Assembly: GCA_021186555.1 (NCBI GenBank)
Contig: JAJKFL010000003.1
Coordinates: 39,781,408-39,845,407, forward strand
Source: Reticulitermes speratus
Lineage: Eukaryota > Arthropoda > Insecta > Blattodea > Rhinotermitidae
Reading direction: 5' to 3'
DNA length: 64,000 bases
Shown piece after piece: positions 1-12,358 of this stretch. The notes beneath the pieces are model-generated. The model was not told the DNA's origin. It searched no databases and saw nothing but the letters and a program-made list of their open reading frames with translations. How positions within the stretch are numbered: position 1 is the stretch's first letter; every line of letters begins with the position of its first letter. The position numbers were made by a program, and so were the translations under genes.

Positions 1-1540
1 GTTCATTGGCATTGCCCCTAATAATAAACACAAGCACTGGGTAGATCTATGGGTCACTGGGGAACCATGGTTTGCTAATATATTTTAAGTTCGACATCCA
101 AGAATTATTGCTAACATCTTAAAAAATGAACAATCAGAAAGTCTTTCAACATCTGTTATAATTGTACCTACCACAATAAAGGAAAGTGCATGACTAATAC
201 AAAATAGCATATAACACTGAATTTATTTTTATGAATACATGACAGTGTTAAAGCTTCAGGATTCTGGACGTAAATATTGCAACATAGGCCTCCTATAGAA
301 AGATGTGGCTATGAAGAGGATTGTACAAACAGAATTTCTCCAATACTCTTCACTTTTGTACTGTGTGACTACTAATGGTTGTAGTTTAATCAGTTGTGGA
401 TTAGGTAAAATAAAGTGCTTGTGTCAGATACAAGGCTGCTGTTAGTTGTGAGCAAGTCGTTCTCAGTAAATAAAATAATTTATCTATAAAACATATGACA
501 TTTTAATGGGCCATATCAATGTATGAAGTGTTATCTGCATGACAAAATTACGAAGCTGCTTGACAGTTCGTTATTATGGGACAGTATTTTCTTTTGAATT
601 TTTTTAAAATGTGAATAGATTTTTTATGATTATGAAACTTGGCCGGCAAACACACAGGTGTTTTAAGATTGAGTGTTGTTTATTACTTTAAAAATTTTGT
701 GAGTTACAAACTAATTTCACTTGTGTAGACAAAAAAGCTACTAGCTTCATCCATTTCTCCTCCTCACCTCCAAACAAGAAGTGGCTTTTCACTGGGATTA
801 TGGTACGGCTAGTTTATATATTGCCCATATATTTTACCATCCCATACTTCTGCTGTCAATTTCTAAATACATTGTTAGCACTGGTAAACTACTTTTGTAG
901 TAATTTGCACTTATGTATAGGTTACCAACAAGGCTCTCTCAAAGACTTTCACTATTAAATTTCAATATACCACATTTCAATTATCTGTTTCATTTTCTTG
1001 CAAACCAAAAAGTGATCAGAAACTGTACATATAAGGAAACTGTGCATCAAATATGACAAATAGACATCAGTAATTATTTTGTCAGCAATGTTATATTATA
1101 AATTTATTCAATTATCTTGTTATATTAGGGTGTTTCAACTGCTGGCACTGTGTATCATCAATGTGATGCAAATTGGATGCATCCCAGAAGCAATTAAAAT
1201 TTGTTCCTATAATGCCAACTCAGATTACATTGTGATTCAAATTAAACATATCCTCATATTTCACATTAAATTCTTACATTTGAAATTAAACTGTATAGAT
1301 GAAAATTCTTTTCTTCTGTGATGTGACATTACGCAGCTTGGTAGAGAGTACCTATATTCAGAGAAACCTATTGCCTCCAACTTGGAGGCAGGAGATTAAT
1401 CTACATGAGAAAGGGACACCTAGACTAAAAAAGTGCCAACAAGAAAGGTCTACCTTTCACAGCAACCATTGCCTATGGTTTCCTCACAGCCCAAGTTCCT
1501 GCCCCGTCTTCTCCATACCTGGACGTCAGTTTACTGCGTG
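1..1540. other. No gene recognised
   Basis: AT-rich DNA with stops in all frames. The short open frames show no domain, no codon bias and no splice-framed exon that I can recognise. It lies downstream of the minus-strand ciliary gene and upstream of any feature I can name. Confidence 0.5.
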
Positions 1541-1549
1541 GCTTACTCT

Positions 1550-1690
1550 TCTGTTCTGAAGATGGAAGCAGCAGTTTTCTCTGAAATGTTAGGACTAAGG
1601 TATATGGTGTCACAGTCTAGAAGACACTACAATCTTCATAGTCACTGCCATGAGAACCTTCTCAGTTTTCAAACTGTACATACCTTGAAC
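1550..1690 (+). repeat. Fragment of a dispersed insect repeat (tentative)
   Basis: The plus frame reads KMEAAVFSEMLGLRY followed by a Ser-Gln-Ser-Arg-Arg-His stretch and a C-terminal HENL. This resembles a diverged copy of a peptide-like string (KMEAA..SETL...) that I recall from unnamed repeats in several insect genomes. The family name and ends are unknown. A chance match is possible. Confidence 0.3.
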
Positions 1691-2439
1691 CATATCTCAT
1701 AAGAGTATACATATGTGTGGGCTGCATAATTCAAGCGTGACACAAACTACATTATCTTATTTTCTAACACACTTAACCACACTATGTAACAGAGAATATG
1801 TTTATAATTACAGTGTGTTGTGTCACTTGATTTTGTCATTGTGCACCTAAGTATTGTCTTCTTGAACATTTATGTGTTCCAAATGCACCTGCAGTCATTT
1901 AATTGTTATTTATTGACTTCAGGGACTATACAAGAATGCAGTTATGCACATTACAATAATCCTAATTACATCTCAAAACAGCAGAATTTCTAACACAGAT
2001 GATGTCCAGCTAAATAGTATAAACAAGAGACACTTGCACTGCAATTTATCTTAATGTCAATGATGTAGTCATGAAAAGTCCTGTGATTTTTTCATCACTC
2101 ATGTATGATTATTAATGTCCACTGAGACGCATCTGGCAATAGTCTTTCATTTCAATTAGCATATTTTTTTCAGTAAATTATCTTGTAACTTTCTCTGCAA
2201 CTTAGAAAGGGAGGAAGTTTTATTTCACCTTGTTCTTGGACAGTTGTCTCATATATATAATTTAAGCATTTAAAGGTGAAACAGTACATTCTTGTAATAA
2301 CTTACAAATGATGGAGCCATGACTGTTTCCTTGCAAATCTTCCCAAAAGGCTGTTACTTCAGAAGATATTAGCCATCTTGGATGTGACATTGTGGCATCA
2401 GGCAAGTAGCAATTCCCAGTGTTTCAAAGGGTTGATGTG

Positions 2440-2595
2440 CCTTTTTCTTTCGGGTCAAGCAGTTCGATAAGATGCACTTTGAAGATAAAGGCACTATCTG
2501 ACATGTACCTTCAGTGACTGTTTCTATATCCAATGGTTTATGTAACTTTGTGTGGATCCATGGAAAATGAAATAAATGAATGAATAAATGACCCT
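2440..2595 (+). repeat. 3' tail of a 5'-truncated LINE
   Basis: The stretch ends in GGATCCATGGAAAATGAAAT and then AAATGAATGAATAAATGA. This GAAT-type tail also ends the LINE at 9800-11900. No coding part remains, so this looks like a very short 5'-truncated insertion. Confidence 0.45.
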
Positions 2596-2599
2596 TTAA

Positions 2600-4039
2600 A
2601 ATGTCAGGTACTATTTGCCCAATGACATAGCATCACATTCCAAGCGGCTTGAATTTCCAGCAACCCTGTTGTGACAACCTCAAATTTATGGCTGTTATTT
2701 CCATTGGACACATCCCCATGATTCTTCTGTGAGAGGAAGATATTTGCAGTTCACATTTGAACAGAGGCTTTAAATTAACTGTACTACACTGCTACATGAA
2801 ATCAAGATCATTGGGTCTGTTTTCATGTGCCATATCAAGCCACAGCAGGGGCAGAAGAAGTAATGCTGTTGTCAGATCTTCACTTAAACTTTAATTTTAC
2901 AACTTTAGTTAGGTGTAGCAGAATATAAATTCAAGTTGTGCAATATGATTTTTAAAGTACAGTCTGGATACTTACACCCATAAGTCCAAAACTAACTTCT
3001 GTGAAGGACTGCAAATGAAGTTTAATGATTAACACCTTTTAAATCTAAATAAAAAACACAAATATCTACAAAGGGCATGAATAGGGGATGACTAGTAATA
3101 TTGTGTGATATGAAGAACCAGCAATTGCATTTTTGGTTTACAGTTGCATAACTTAAATTGTTATGCAGTACTTATACATATCACTATGGAAATGCAATAG
3201 ATAAGGAATTATGACACAGATTTTAAAATGTAGGACAAAAGCCAGTTCAATTACCTCTAACATTCATAGAGTGATGAACAAATCAAACAGGGACCACACA
3301 GAAACATCTACATTTTCAAAAGACAATATACATATCTAAGATGTTGAATGGTTTTCAAGGTAAAGGGAATGAGATGTTGCTGGTCTTCATATCAAGTTGA
3401 CACACAAAATAAATCAGATCTCCATGTTGGCACATTGACAGAAATTCAGAAAGGAAGTCACAGTGAGAACTGACTTGTTACAGAAAAATCTTAATGAAGA
3501 AAGCAGATTTCAACTGTAGAGGAGAGGAACAGTGCTATTGTTTCTATGTATGTTTTACAAGCTGGAGAGAATTCCTTTGGTAAAAACAAAGGTTTGAAAG
3601 TGCCATTATAATGAGAAGTTTCAAATGTTGTTGACTGAGAGAAGATTAAGGCCGTAGTCATTTCAGAATGAACATAACATTAAGAAATTAAATAAAGAAA
3701 TGTTGTACCAGTGTGTATTGCCCTTATTGTCTGTATGAACCCACACATTACACTTCAATCCTGAAATCCTCTGCATGTGTATGATTTGTAACTTTATTTA
3801 TTATTATGTCTAGTGTATTTAGAGAAAATATTGGACATTGATTATAAGTGGATGAGGACTGATGGAAAATCTACATTTGTGAGGATTTGTGTGTATTTTG
3901 ATCAGATATGAATTCCTTCTGCTGGACTCCATAATAAGATGCTTATTAGCAATGCTGTTGTCATATAGCTGTCACTGTTGCCGTTATTGTTTTTGGTGTT
4001 TTGTTTTGTTTCAAACATATATTCTTGCTCCATCTTTCT
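2600..4039. other. No gene recognised
   Basis: AT-rich intergenic DNA. I see no exon, RNA gene or clear repeat boundary here. Confidence 0.5.
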
Positions 4040-4480
4040 GGCAAAACATTGTGGTCAAATGGTCAGTACATTACAGAATGCCACCACATGTCCACAACGA
4101 GGTGACAACATTGTTGAATAGGCAGTTGCCAAAGCAATTGTTTAGCCAAGGGAGTTTACTTCCCGGCCTCCCTGATCTCCAGATCTGAGTCACCCCCTTT
4201 AATTTTTTCTGTGGGGAATTGTGGAAGGTGAGGTTTATGTTAGATCAGTGCCTGTAACCCTGAAGGACTTAAGGATTGACTATGAACAGTGACTGAAAAA
4301 CTGGACAGTTTGTATTGTAAAGTGTTTGGCATGAAGTTGAAAACTGTCATGTTTTGTGCAGGGCACAAATGGAGCACATAAGAAATTTGCATAGGATACC
4401 AAAAGAAAATACTTCTTGAGTTGCACTTTACAACATTGTGCATTTAATTTTTTGTGTGGCTGTTACTTTCTTACCATTAC
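4040..4480 (+). mobile_element. Decayed Tc1/mariner-type DNA transposon, C-terminal transposase fragment
   Basis: Pieces of the C-terminal transposase region can be read across plus frames. LNRQLPKQ is followed by a remnant matching the family string SPDLTP.DFFLWG at about 4165-4215, then a VYVRSVPV-like run. Near 4360 CRAQMEHI resembles the usual CR.TNGAHIEHI ending of this group. Several frame changes separate the pieces, so it is coding-dead and old. No inverted repeats were found. It lies just beyond the 3' end of the minus-strand ciliary gene. Confidence 0.55.
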
Positions 4481-4550
4481 ATTTTTGTAATTGCTCACAT
4501 CTTTGTAGTCAACCTGTATTTTATTTTTCCCATAGTCATATAAACTATCA

Positions 4551-7384
4551 TCATTTAGACTTTGTCACAGAATCTGCGTGATCAATCAGCGATTTAATTT
4601 TCACCATTTGTGATTCATGTCTTGGGAAATACAATCTTCTGTCTCCTCTGTCACAGTCAAGCTCTGGATCTGTGTACCAGCCATACCTGTCAAAAAATTT
4701 GCCCATGTTAAAATGTGCAAGTTTTAAAACTAGTGTTTCTTGCTGAAACTGTTGAAGCACTTTACTCTTTTAAAGATCTCTTTTAAGCTCATACATAATT
4801 TTCACAATCTTTATCATTCTAAAACGAGATTTTTCATTGCTATTGCCTGGCCGACCAACAATTTTTTTGTCAGGAATAATGGCATGACTATTGAAAAAAT
4901 GTAACACTCTGTTGGGCTTGTTGCATGTACGATTAAAATTCACTTCCAGTAAAGGTTAAAATCACTGAAGGTTCCCTTAAATGTTTGTAATTATTTCTGT
5001 ATTTCTTTTGTTGCTCATTCTTCATTTTTAGGAAAGAACAATTCTGTTAAACTCAGCCATTATACAGCCTCAAATTTAATGTAATTCTTGTTTTAGAGTC
5101 ATTCCAGGAAACCTAGATCTCTGCATGAAACAATACACATAGACTTTAAATTTACACCTTTATATGACAGCATAAAACCGCATATGCACAATTTTCTAAG
5201 GAAGGATGCTGGGCTAAATACAATGTAGAGCCACTAGAACAATTGTATGTTACCCCCACTCCATCTGAAGCTAATAGGAATGGTAAGTGATTGAACACTA
5301 GTAAATGAATAGTCTTCTTTTTATGACATTTTTCAGCTATTGGTTGATCTGTTATTAATCAGAAAAAAACAGCTTTCAACTGCCTGCAGTTTTTTCTCCA
5401 CACAAGTATTTACAGCTGTAAAGTTATTCTTATTTTATTTCAAAAGCCTTTAATGGAAGTATTCTCATGTGACTTGATGGAAAATGAAATGTATTCATAT
5501 AAGCACACTTCAGAATATAGCAATGTCCTTGTCTTTATGCTCCTGAAACAGTTTAGTTTACCTCTGATTTTCTGTGACAGGCTCAGCATATTTTTCTTTT
5601 GGTCCAGTTTCTTGTAATCGTTTCAGCTCCTCAAAAATACTTGGATCTTCTAGCACTTGACAGTCATATTTTGAGTAAAACTTGGGAGCTAAAATAGGAA
5701 CTGAAATACAACAGACAGGTATATCAAAATTAAGTCATTTTAAATCCTACACAAGATTGCTGTCAATATTATATGTTGGAGCAACTGGTCTAGTGCAATA
5801 AATCAGTGAAAAACAATTTATATTTTGTTCCATAAACAGTTCATTACACAGGTCACACAGAATTGTCTTTCTCTGTCAGCAAAAATTTACCTTCTCTTTC
5901 ACATATTAAGAAAACTATGTGTTTCATATGTTGTTTTATATTTTGGGAGGAGGTTGAGGCACAAGTCATTTTCTTTAAATAAGTATCAGTGCTATAGTTT
6001 GAAATTGCTGTAAATGAAACAAGAAGACAAGAACCAAATGTTAATAGATTTAAGACGTATGAATGTAATAGTTTCAGGATGGTTCAGAGTTGCACATATA
6101 CAACTGATATTCATTTACCATCTAGTACAATCTGCCCCAGTTCTATCCTGCAGGACTTACTACAGTTACAGAATGCCCACAGTTACAGGGCTTTTGTTTA
6201 CAGGAACCCCTGCTAATTGCAATTTTGTGGTCTGTACCGTTTTTACTAGTTCATATAAATCTTCTGTTTGTGAACTCTGATGATAACAGACACAGATTAT
6301 CCTGAAAGTTTTGAAGAGTCAAACGAGCTTTTCCAATGTGATTTTGTTCTTGGTTTACACAGGATGAGTGATGTGCTCAATATGTGCAGATGATGACTTT
6401 GAATTCAATTTTCTTAGAAGAAACTACAACATTAATGGTATGTACATAAAAACTGAAAATGAAAACAGAGCAAGTGTTAAAGTGGCTAACAGCTTGTGCT
6501 TATAGAAAGCAAAAGTTAAAGACAGGCTTTGTATACAATATTATCAAAAGGCCTGCATTATAGAACAATGGAATGAGTCATTATGTAGTATGGTTTAGCA
6601 TCAAAGGACAAGAATATTTGTCTAATAATACTGAAAATTGAGTAATGAACACAGTGTAATATAATGAGGTAAAACTGGGAGTCTTTAAGAGAATATATAT
6701 ATCTCCTGAGAATATGCAGTGGCTGTAGCTGCTATTGCAGACAAAAAGTGGAGACCTGGGTTTAGTAAACAGAGCAAGGAAAAAAATGATGATATCACAG
6801 AAGACATAAGAAGATGGAGGACAAAATAATCTTGTAAGAAGGCTCTAGTTAAGACATGGAATTTAGCTGCATATATATATTGATATTTTCAAGCTTTTTA
6901 TCACTTGATTGTAAAAACTTGTTGATAGGAAAACATTCTCCTGATGATGACGCTTTGCAGGTCGAAACACGTAGAGGTGTTAAATAAGTATATTTTGAAG
7001 TTGTCTGATGGTTTTAGTGTTAATCAACACAATAATGAACCTTAGTTTCTATAAAATATGGGATATTTCTTGACTGGCTGAGCATATGTTAGTTTCTGAC
7101 AGACATGTCTACATGGAAGGTATTTGGTTTTTCAGCACAGTGCATAAAGAAGCTAATGAATAATCTAAGAGCTCTGCTTTGCATCTTATGTCATAGAATG
7201 CATGTTACTTACATGAATTTTTTTTGGGTTTGGAAGGTAATATATAAGACCTGCCTGGTTCTTCACGCAAAACAAAACATAATTTAAATGGTGGTTTCAA
7301 ATGAGTCTTCTTTGTTTCAACAAGTGACAGTTTCACAGACTTTTCAAGCTTTCCTTCTGATTTCTCATTCGATATTTCACTCAT
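4551..7384 (-). CDS. CFAP144: CFAP144/FAM183-like ciliary microtubule protein, 3 exons
   Basis: Three minus-strand coding exons join in phase: 7213-7384 (ATG at 7384, donor GTAAGT), 5562-5700 (acceptor TTTCAG, donor GTAAAC) and 4551-4686 (acceptor TGACAG, stop TGA at 4551-4553). The joined protein is about 148 residues, a little longer than the roughly 134 usual for the family. The C-terminal half carries the diagnostic strings KYAEPVTENQRYGW, DPELDCDRGDRRL and YFPRHES, which match the KY..P.TENQ..GW and R.D.RL pattern of CFAP144/FAM183. That family is associated with ciliary and flagellar axonemes. The N-terminal exon is lysine-rich and weakly conserved, so the start is less certain than the rest. 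Intron 1 holds a hammerhead-like hairpin at 6937. A minus-strand AATAAA lies at 4520-4525, about 25 bases past the stop. Exon structure is seen directly; the family name rests on remembered motif similarity. Confidence 0.68.
6937..6977 (+). repeat. Hammerhead-like hairpin, copy 1
   Basis: TCTC, then CTGATGA from 6941, a T, helix II GAC/GTC, GAA, a short ACACGT helix III, A, then GAGG pairing with the opening TCTC (one G-T pair). All conserved hammerhead core bases are present, apart from the extra T before helix II. It lies in intron 1 of the minus-strand ciliary gene. Confidence 0.55.
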
Positions 7385-8510
7385 TCTTGAATTTCAGTTC
7401 AGTTACATAACTTTTATTTGAGGAAGCTGTAAAGCTTTATTGATCAAACAACTTCCCTAGTTTCACCCTTTCATAATACCTCCCTTTATTTCACATTGAT
7501 TTTAGTATACACTGCACATAACTTGCATGGAAGTCTATTTGTTGTCTTTCTACGAATATGCTATGCCTTGAGCCAATTCAAATTGTTTTACTTACAGTTT
7601 TAAAGCCATTGCACACTGCTTGAGACACATAGGAGTAATAGTAAGTACCAATGTTCATGTCTTAGTGGTCCTGAATAAGATGCATGTGTCACAGAGTATA
7701 TATCTTCTACAACATTTGATACTAAAATATGAAGAGAAAAGTTCTGATTTCCTGTTGAGTTTTAATGGGCACTTTGCTGTTATTAACAACAAGTATTCTC
7801 CAAATGAGAATGATTTTTCAGTCTGGGAGAAATGGTGTAAATTGGGAGCATAACAAAGAAATGTGTCATTTACACTGTTAATTTAGTGCAATCAAGGAGG
7901 AATGGGATTGATATTTAGTTATGATGGTGGAAACAAATGTCACGCACAAGATTTTTGTGAAGTGGTCTCTTGGAAAGTAGCCATCTGGAAGACACACAAG
8001 ATATGGGAAAAAATATTAATGTAGACATTAGGGGAAGTGATAAGACAAAATGAAATGGATTTAACACGTAGGAACCGAGGCTTATGAAATTTGCACAGTC
8101 CCTCTAGCCTGACCATTTTTCCTCAAATTCAAGTCGAATAGTACCCAAAATGTAATATGGTTCCAGGCTGTGGGATGTTCGTAAATTGTAATACAAGGTT
8201 GTTATGTTATCTGACAACTCTCGTTTGTCACTTCCGACTGCTACTACACCATGAATGCTGACAGTCAGCTGAGTGGGCTATGTTAATATGATAAATGAAT
8301 TGATAGGATGTGGCAGTAGGTAGTTGTCAGATAAATAATGACCTAAATTATCCTGATATACTGGAAATTAGTGTTTTCTAACATTAATTTCCAGTATACC
8401 AGGATCCATTACACAACAAACGCCTACATTTTAACTGATTGACTTCTTGTATCTTTGTAATGTGTATATGGATTGCTAGTACAGTTTTGTGAAGTATTAC
8501 TTTGATATGA
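7385..8510. other. Upstream region of the ciliary gene, no gene recognised
   Basis: AT-rich DNA 5' of the minus-strand CFAP144-like gene. It must contain that gene's promoter, but I could not see a convincing TATA box or RFX X-box. The open frame at 7620-7853 has no recognisable domain. Confidence 0.45.
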
Positions 8511-8511
8511 A

Positions 8512-9392
8512 TCCCTGATGATGATCCCATAAAGCAGTGGTTCTCAACATCAGATCGCAACCCAAATCAGGGTTGTAGGGGGTCTGACGTAGGGTCGTGA
8601 GATGGTTTAATGGAGCACTCGATAATTATAAAAAAAATAAAAATTTGTATCTAAATTCAAACAGAATGATTGAGAAAATGTAATTATTGCATCTGTGTTT
8701 ATTAATTTTAAACATACTGGAGCAATTACATTTTAAATAACTAATGAACACACTTTGTTATAGTATGGCACAACATAGTTGTCCTTAAAGCCATAGTAAT
8801 TCTAATGTTCCTTCCACGTTGCAGTAATATTGAGGCGGGGAGTCAATTCGACTGTACTGTTCAAATTTTATGCAAAGTATCCATAGGTCCAATGTATGAC
8901 AAATTTATTCCACTTTAATCTCTGCATTAACTTCAACGTTAGTAATGTAATAAGCTTTATTTAAAATAAATAACACATGTATTAAATTTTTCAGTTGCTA
9001 AATTTTTTACATTATTGTTCTGTTCGTTTTATGTAATGTTCTACATGTTCAGTGTTTCAAAAGTTTTTTTTGGAAGTAAATGGTTTGTCTAACCAGCATA
9101 TGTATGAGTTATTTAAATAAATATTTGTTTCTTGCATGTTTTGTGTATTTAATATTGTCCCACAAAATCTTGGATTTGACAAGTAACATTAAAAATTAAG
9201 TATTCTTTTAATAAATGGCAATGTTATGTAATGTTCAAGAAAAGGCATTAGTATTAGTTCATTTATAGTAAATATCACTGACTATTGCCGTTTACATGGT
9301 AGGGTAGCGGGTCACATACCATTTGCTACTTTAAGATCACACACATTAAAGGTTGGGAACCGCCGCCATAAGGGATCAAAACGTAGGAATGA
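8512..9392 (+). repeat. Hammerhead-like hairpin, copy 2, split by a hAT insertion
   Basis: Before insertion the site read CTGATGA (from 8515), T, GATCCC-ATAA-GGGATC, AAA, ACGT, A, GG. Helix II is six base pairs, the longest of the set. The usual GAA is AAA here, so the core has decayed. The left half ends at 8534 and the right half resumes at 9366, with the hAT element between them. Confidence 0.5.
8535..9365. mobile_element. Non-autonomous hAT transposon (831 bp)
   Basis: The left end CAGTGGTTCTCAAC and the right end GGTTGGGAACCGCCG are imperfect inverted repeats of the common hAT type CAGTGGTTCCCAACC. Flanking copies CCATAAAG (8527-8534) and CCATAAGG (9366-9373) form an 8-bp target-site duplication with one mismatch, the hAT length. 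No transposase frame remains inside, so it needed enzyme from elsewhere. It landed in the loop of a hammerhead-like hairpin. Confidence 0.8.
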
Positions 9393-9799
9393 TCAACAAG
9401 ATATTGTAATATAAAATGCTTGGAAACAATATAGTGCATTTTATTGGACTGAATATTATGATTTGATTATCGACAATGCATGGTATGAACAATATATAAA
9501 TTTTACGTTGTGATCACCGTGCATTTTAATATAACTCAACAATTGTTGAGTAATATATAAATTGTTTGATGTATAATTATTGTTATTCGGATGGAAGAGA
9601 TTTCTGTTATTCGTGAAATTGTGTAGTGGACAAGGTTCGCGTAACCAGTGGTGTTGACGCAATCTTATTTGTACTGCATTGAGTTCTGTGTAATATAAGG
9701 CGTAAGTGATCTTTTTTCTGATTAACGTTCGTGGATAGCTTCCTTATTAGTGGAGCACTCTGTTCCGGTGAAAAGTTAGACGCTATGGCACGTTTTTAA
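9393..9799. other. No gene recognised
   Basis: AT-rich DNA between the split hairpin repeat and the 5' truncation point of the following LINE. The part near 9400-9450 may still belong to the hairpin-bearing repeat. Confidence 0.4.
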
Positions 9800-11900
9800 G
9801 TATAGAGATCTATGTATTCATTAATGTTCATAATAATTATACTAACAAAGACAGCTCAGCATATTATTTTTCACAATCAACACACAAGACATACGCAAGA
9901 ATTAAATATACGCCTGTAACAACTATGGAAATAGAAAAGATAATAAAATCCCTCAAATCTAAATGTTCATATGGGTATGATGAGATTTCTTCAAAGATTC
10001 TTAATTAAGTTCTCCTTTCATAATATCACCCTTGAATTATATATTTAACAAAGTTCTTTCGAAAGGCGTTTTTCCAGACAGGCTTAAATATTCAACAATA
10101 AAACCTCTATATAAGAAAGGTAGCAGACAGGAATTATCAAATTATAGACCTATATCTTTACTTACATCCTTTTCAAAAATCATTGAAAAAATAATGCAAT
10201 CCAGATTATTAAATCACTTAAATAAATTAAATATTTTAGCTAAGGAACAGTTTGGGTTTAGACCTAAACTTACCACTGATAATGCTATTTTTGCTCTTAC
10301 TAATGAAATATTAAATGCATTAAATAACAAACTAATAGTGGGTGGTATATTCTGTGATATTGAAAAGGCTTTTGATAGTGTAAATTTTGAAATATTGTTG
10401 TCTAAACTTCAATACTACGGTATACAAAGTATAGATAATGATTTATACAGATCTGACCTCCACAATCGTTATCAAAGAGTGTCAATATATGATACGGATA
10501 CAAACAGTTTTTTTGCTCCAAATTGGGCTAGGATTAAGCATGGTGTTCCACAGGGCTCCATCCTTGGACCCCTGCTTTTTCTTATTTATATAAATGATTT
10601 TCCACAAGAAATAAGCAATAGTTCTAAACCCATTTTATTTGCTGATGATACAAGTATTCTATTAAGACATTCAGATTTTGGCACCTATAATGTGAATATC
10701 CAAACTGTTTTTGAGTCCCTTAATAACTGGTTTAAAAGAAATTTACTCTTTCTTAACCTTGAAAAATCACATTACATTAGGTTTGTTTCTAAGAATAACT
10801 CCTTGACCCACTTGCAAATTAGTGATATCAGTAGATCAATTTCAAACGTTACACACACAAAATTTTTAGGTTTATTGATTGACAGCTCTTTAAATTGGAA
10901 AACTCATATTGACCATCTTGTAAATAAACTGAGCACTGCTTGCTATGCAATAAGACAAATTAAACCATACATGTCTCAAACTACATTATTAACAATATAT
11001 TATGCCCTTTTTCACTCAATAATGTCTTATGGAATTATTTTTTGGGGCAATTGCACACACAGTTCTAAGGTCTTTAAGATTCAGAAAAGGGCTGTAAGAA
11101 TTATTATGGGAAGAGGAAGTCGAGACTCATGTAGGAATTTGTTTAAGGAACTAAATATATTACCTTTGCAATCGCAATATATCTTATCGTTGCTGTTATT
11201 TGTAATTCACAATTTAGAAAATTTTATCATGAATCAAGAACTTCATAATCTAAATACTAGGCATCAAAGTGATTTCCATTTACCTCAGGCTTCTCTAGCC
11301 TGTTACCAAAAGAGGGTGTATTTCTCAGGAATAAAACTTTACAATAGTCTTCCTTCAAACATTAAATGTACCTCTGGTAATATTGATAAGTTTAAAAATC
11401 TTTTAAAAACCTACTTGAAAACAAACTCCTTTTATAGTGTAGATGAATTCCTCAACAGATAATACTTGTGGTGGACATTTTAAATTCTGATTGTATATCA
11501 AGAAAGATCATAGTTCTGTATGATTATTGTTTTTATTTTATTTTATGTGTATTTAATAGATATAATATATTGCTGTATGATTGTTTCTTTATAAGTAACA
11601 TGTTTTTATGGTTCAATAATGTGATTAATTTAAGAATTATGATGTGTTGCAGTATTATTAGTTGTTCTTTATAAGAAATATACACTATGTTTGGTTTTAT
11701 GAATATTGTACAAGGTTTCATGTTCAGTAATGTAATATTTATACGAATTGTGTTTGTTTATTATGACAATGCTTGGTTTAAGCAATATTTTTTATTAAGC
11801 AAAATTTTATATACATAGTAGTATTGACTGTGTCCATATCCATATAGGTGATAGAACCTTGTAAGGATCTACGGAACAAATAAAATGAATGAATGAATCT
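9800..11900 (+). mobile_element. 5'-truncated Jockey/CR1-like LINE with reverse transcriptase
   Basis: A non-LTR retrotransposon copy lacking its endonuclease. The frame 10032-11462 (476 aa) carries the reverse-transcriptase motifs FCDIEKAFDSVN, GVPQGSILGPLLF and LFADDTSILL with the catalytic FADD. The same protein can be followed upstream to about 9817 (YARIKY...TTMEIEKIIKSL), interrupted by stops near 10006-10020, so the first long ATG is not the true start. The C-terminal part includes WGNCTH, KRAVRII and NSFYSVDEFL. An AT-rich 3' UTR ends at AAATGAATGAATGAAT near 11897. A second, older copy of the family lies on the minus strand at 55701-56338. The clade is assigned from motif style only. 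Confidence 0.8.
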
Positions 11901-12358
11901 TTCAGGGCAGCAAGAAGTAGAAATTGCAGTTATATATTCTTAGCGTAAGGATTGCGTATGTGCCTAGATGTTTTTGGTTACGAGTTCTGTCCACTACTCT
12001 GTAGATGTTTTTGGTTGCGAGGTCTGTCCACTACCGCTATAATAGTGTACTTTAAAGGCCGGGCCCAAAAGTTAAAGCTCTGTGAGGGCCTAAACTCATT
12101 AACCGTTCTAAGTGAATTAACATTACGTTCATAAAAAGTAACAACCCAGAACAGAGGAAACCAAGCGTTGGCTAGAGGATGAGGACTTGCTGCGAAGTTA
12201 TGTGTTTTCACGCAGCCGTTGGAATAATCCCCAGGCCGCAAGGTGTCCGTGACCCACAGGTTGATAACGACTTGGGGTATCGAACTGGCCCTGGGGTGAT
12301 CCCATATCAACTATTGGCAGCACTGATACGCGAAAACAAAATACTGTAACTTGAAAAG
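11900..12358 (+). promoter_or_regulatory. Upstream region of PFDN5, with a short tandem repeat
   Basis: This 460-bp stretch lies between a LINE tail and the PFDN5 start codon and should hold the promoter and 5' UTR. GC rises near 12160-12300. No TATA box is evident. The transcription start is not determined. Confidence 0.4.
11965..12038. repeat. 37-bp tandem duplication
   Basis: Two adjacent 37-bp units start TAGATGTTTTTGGTTACGAG and TAGATGTTTTTGGTTGCGAG. They differ at only a few bases. The repeat lies about 320 bases before the PFDN5 start codon. Confidence 0.8.
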
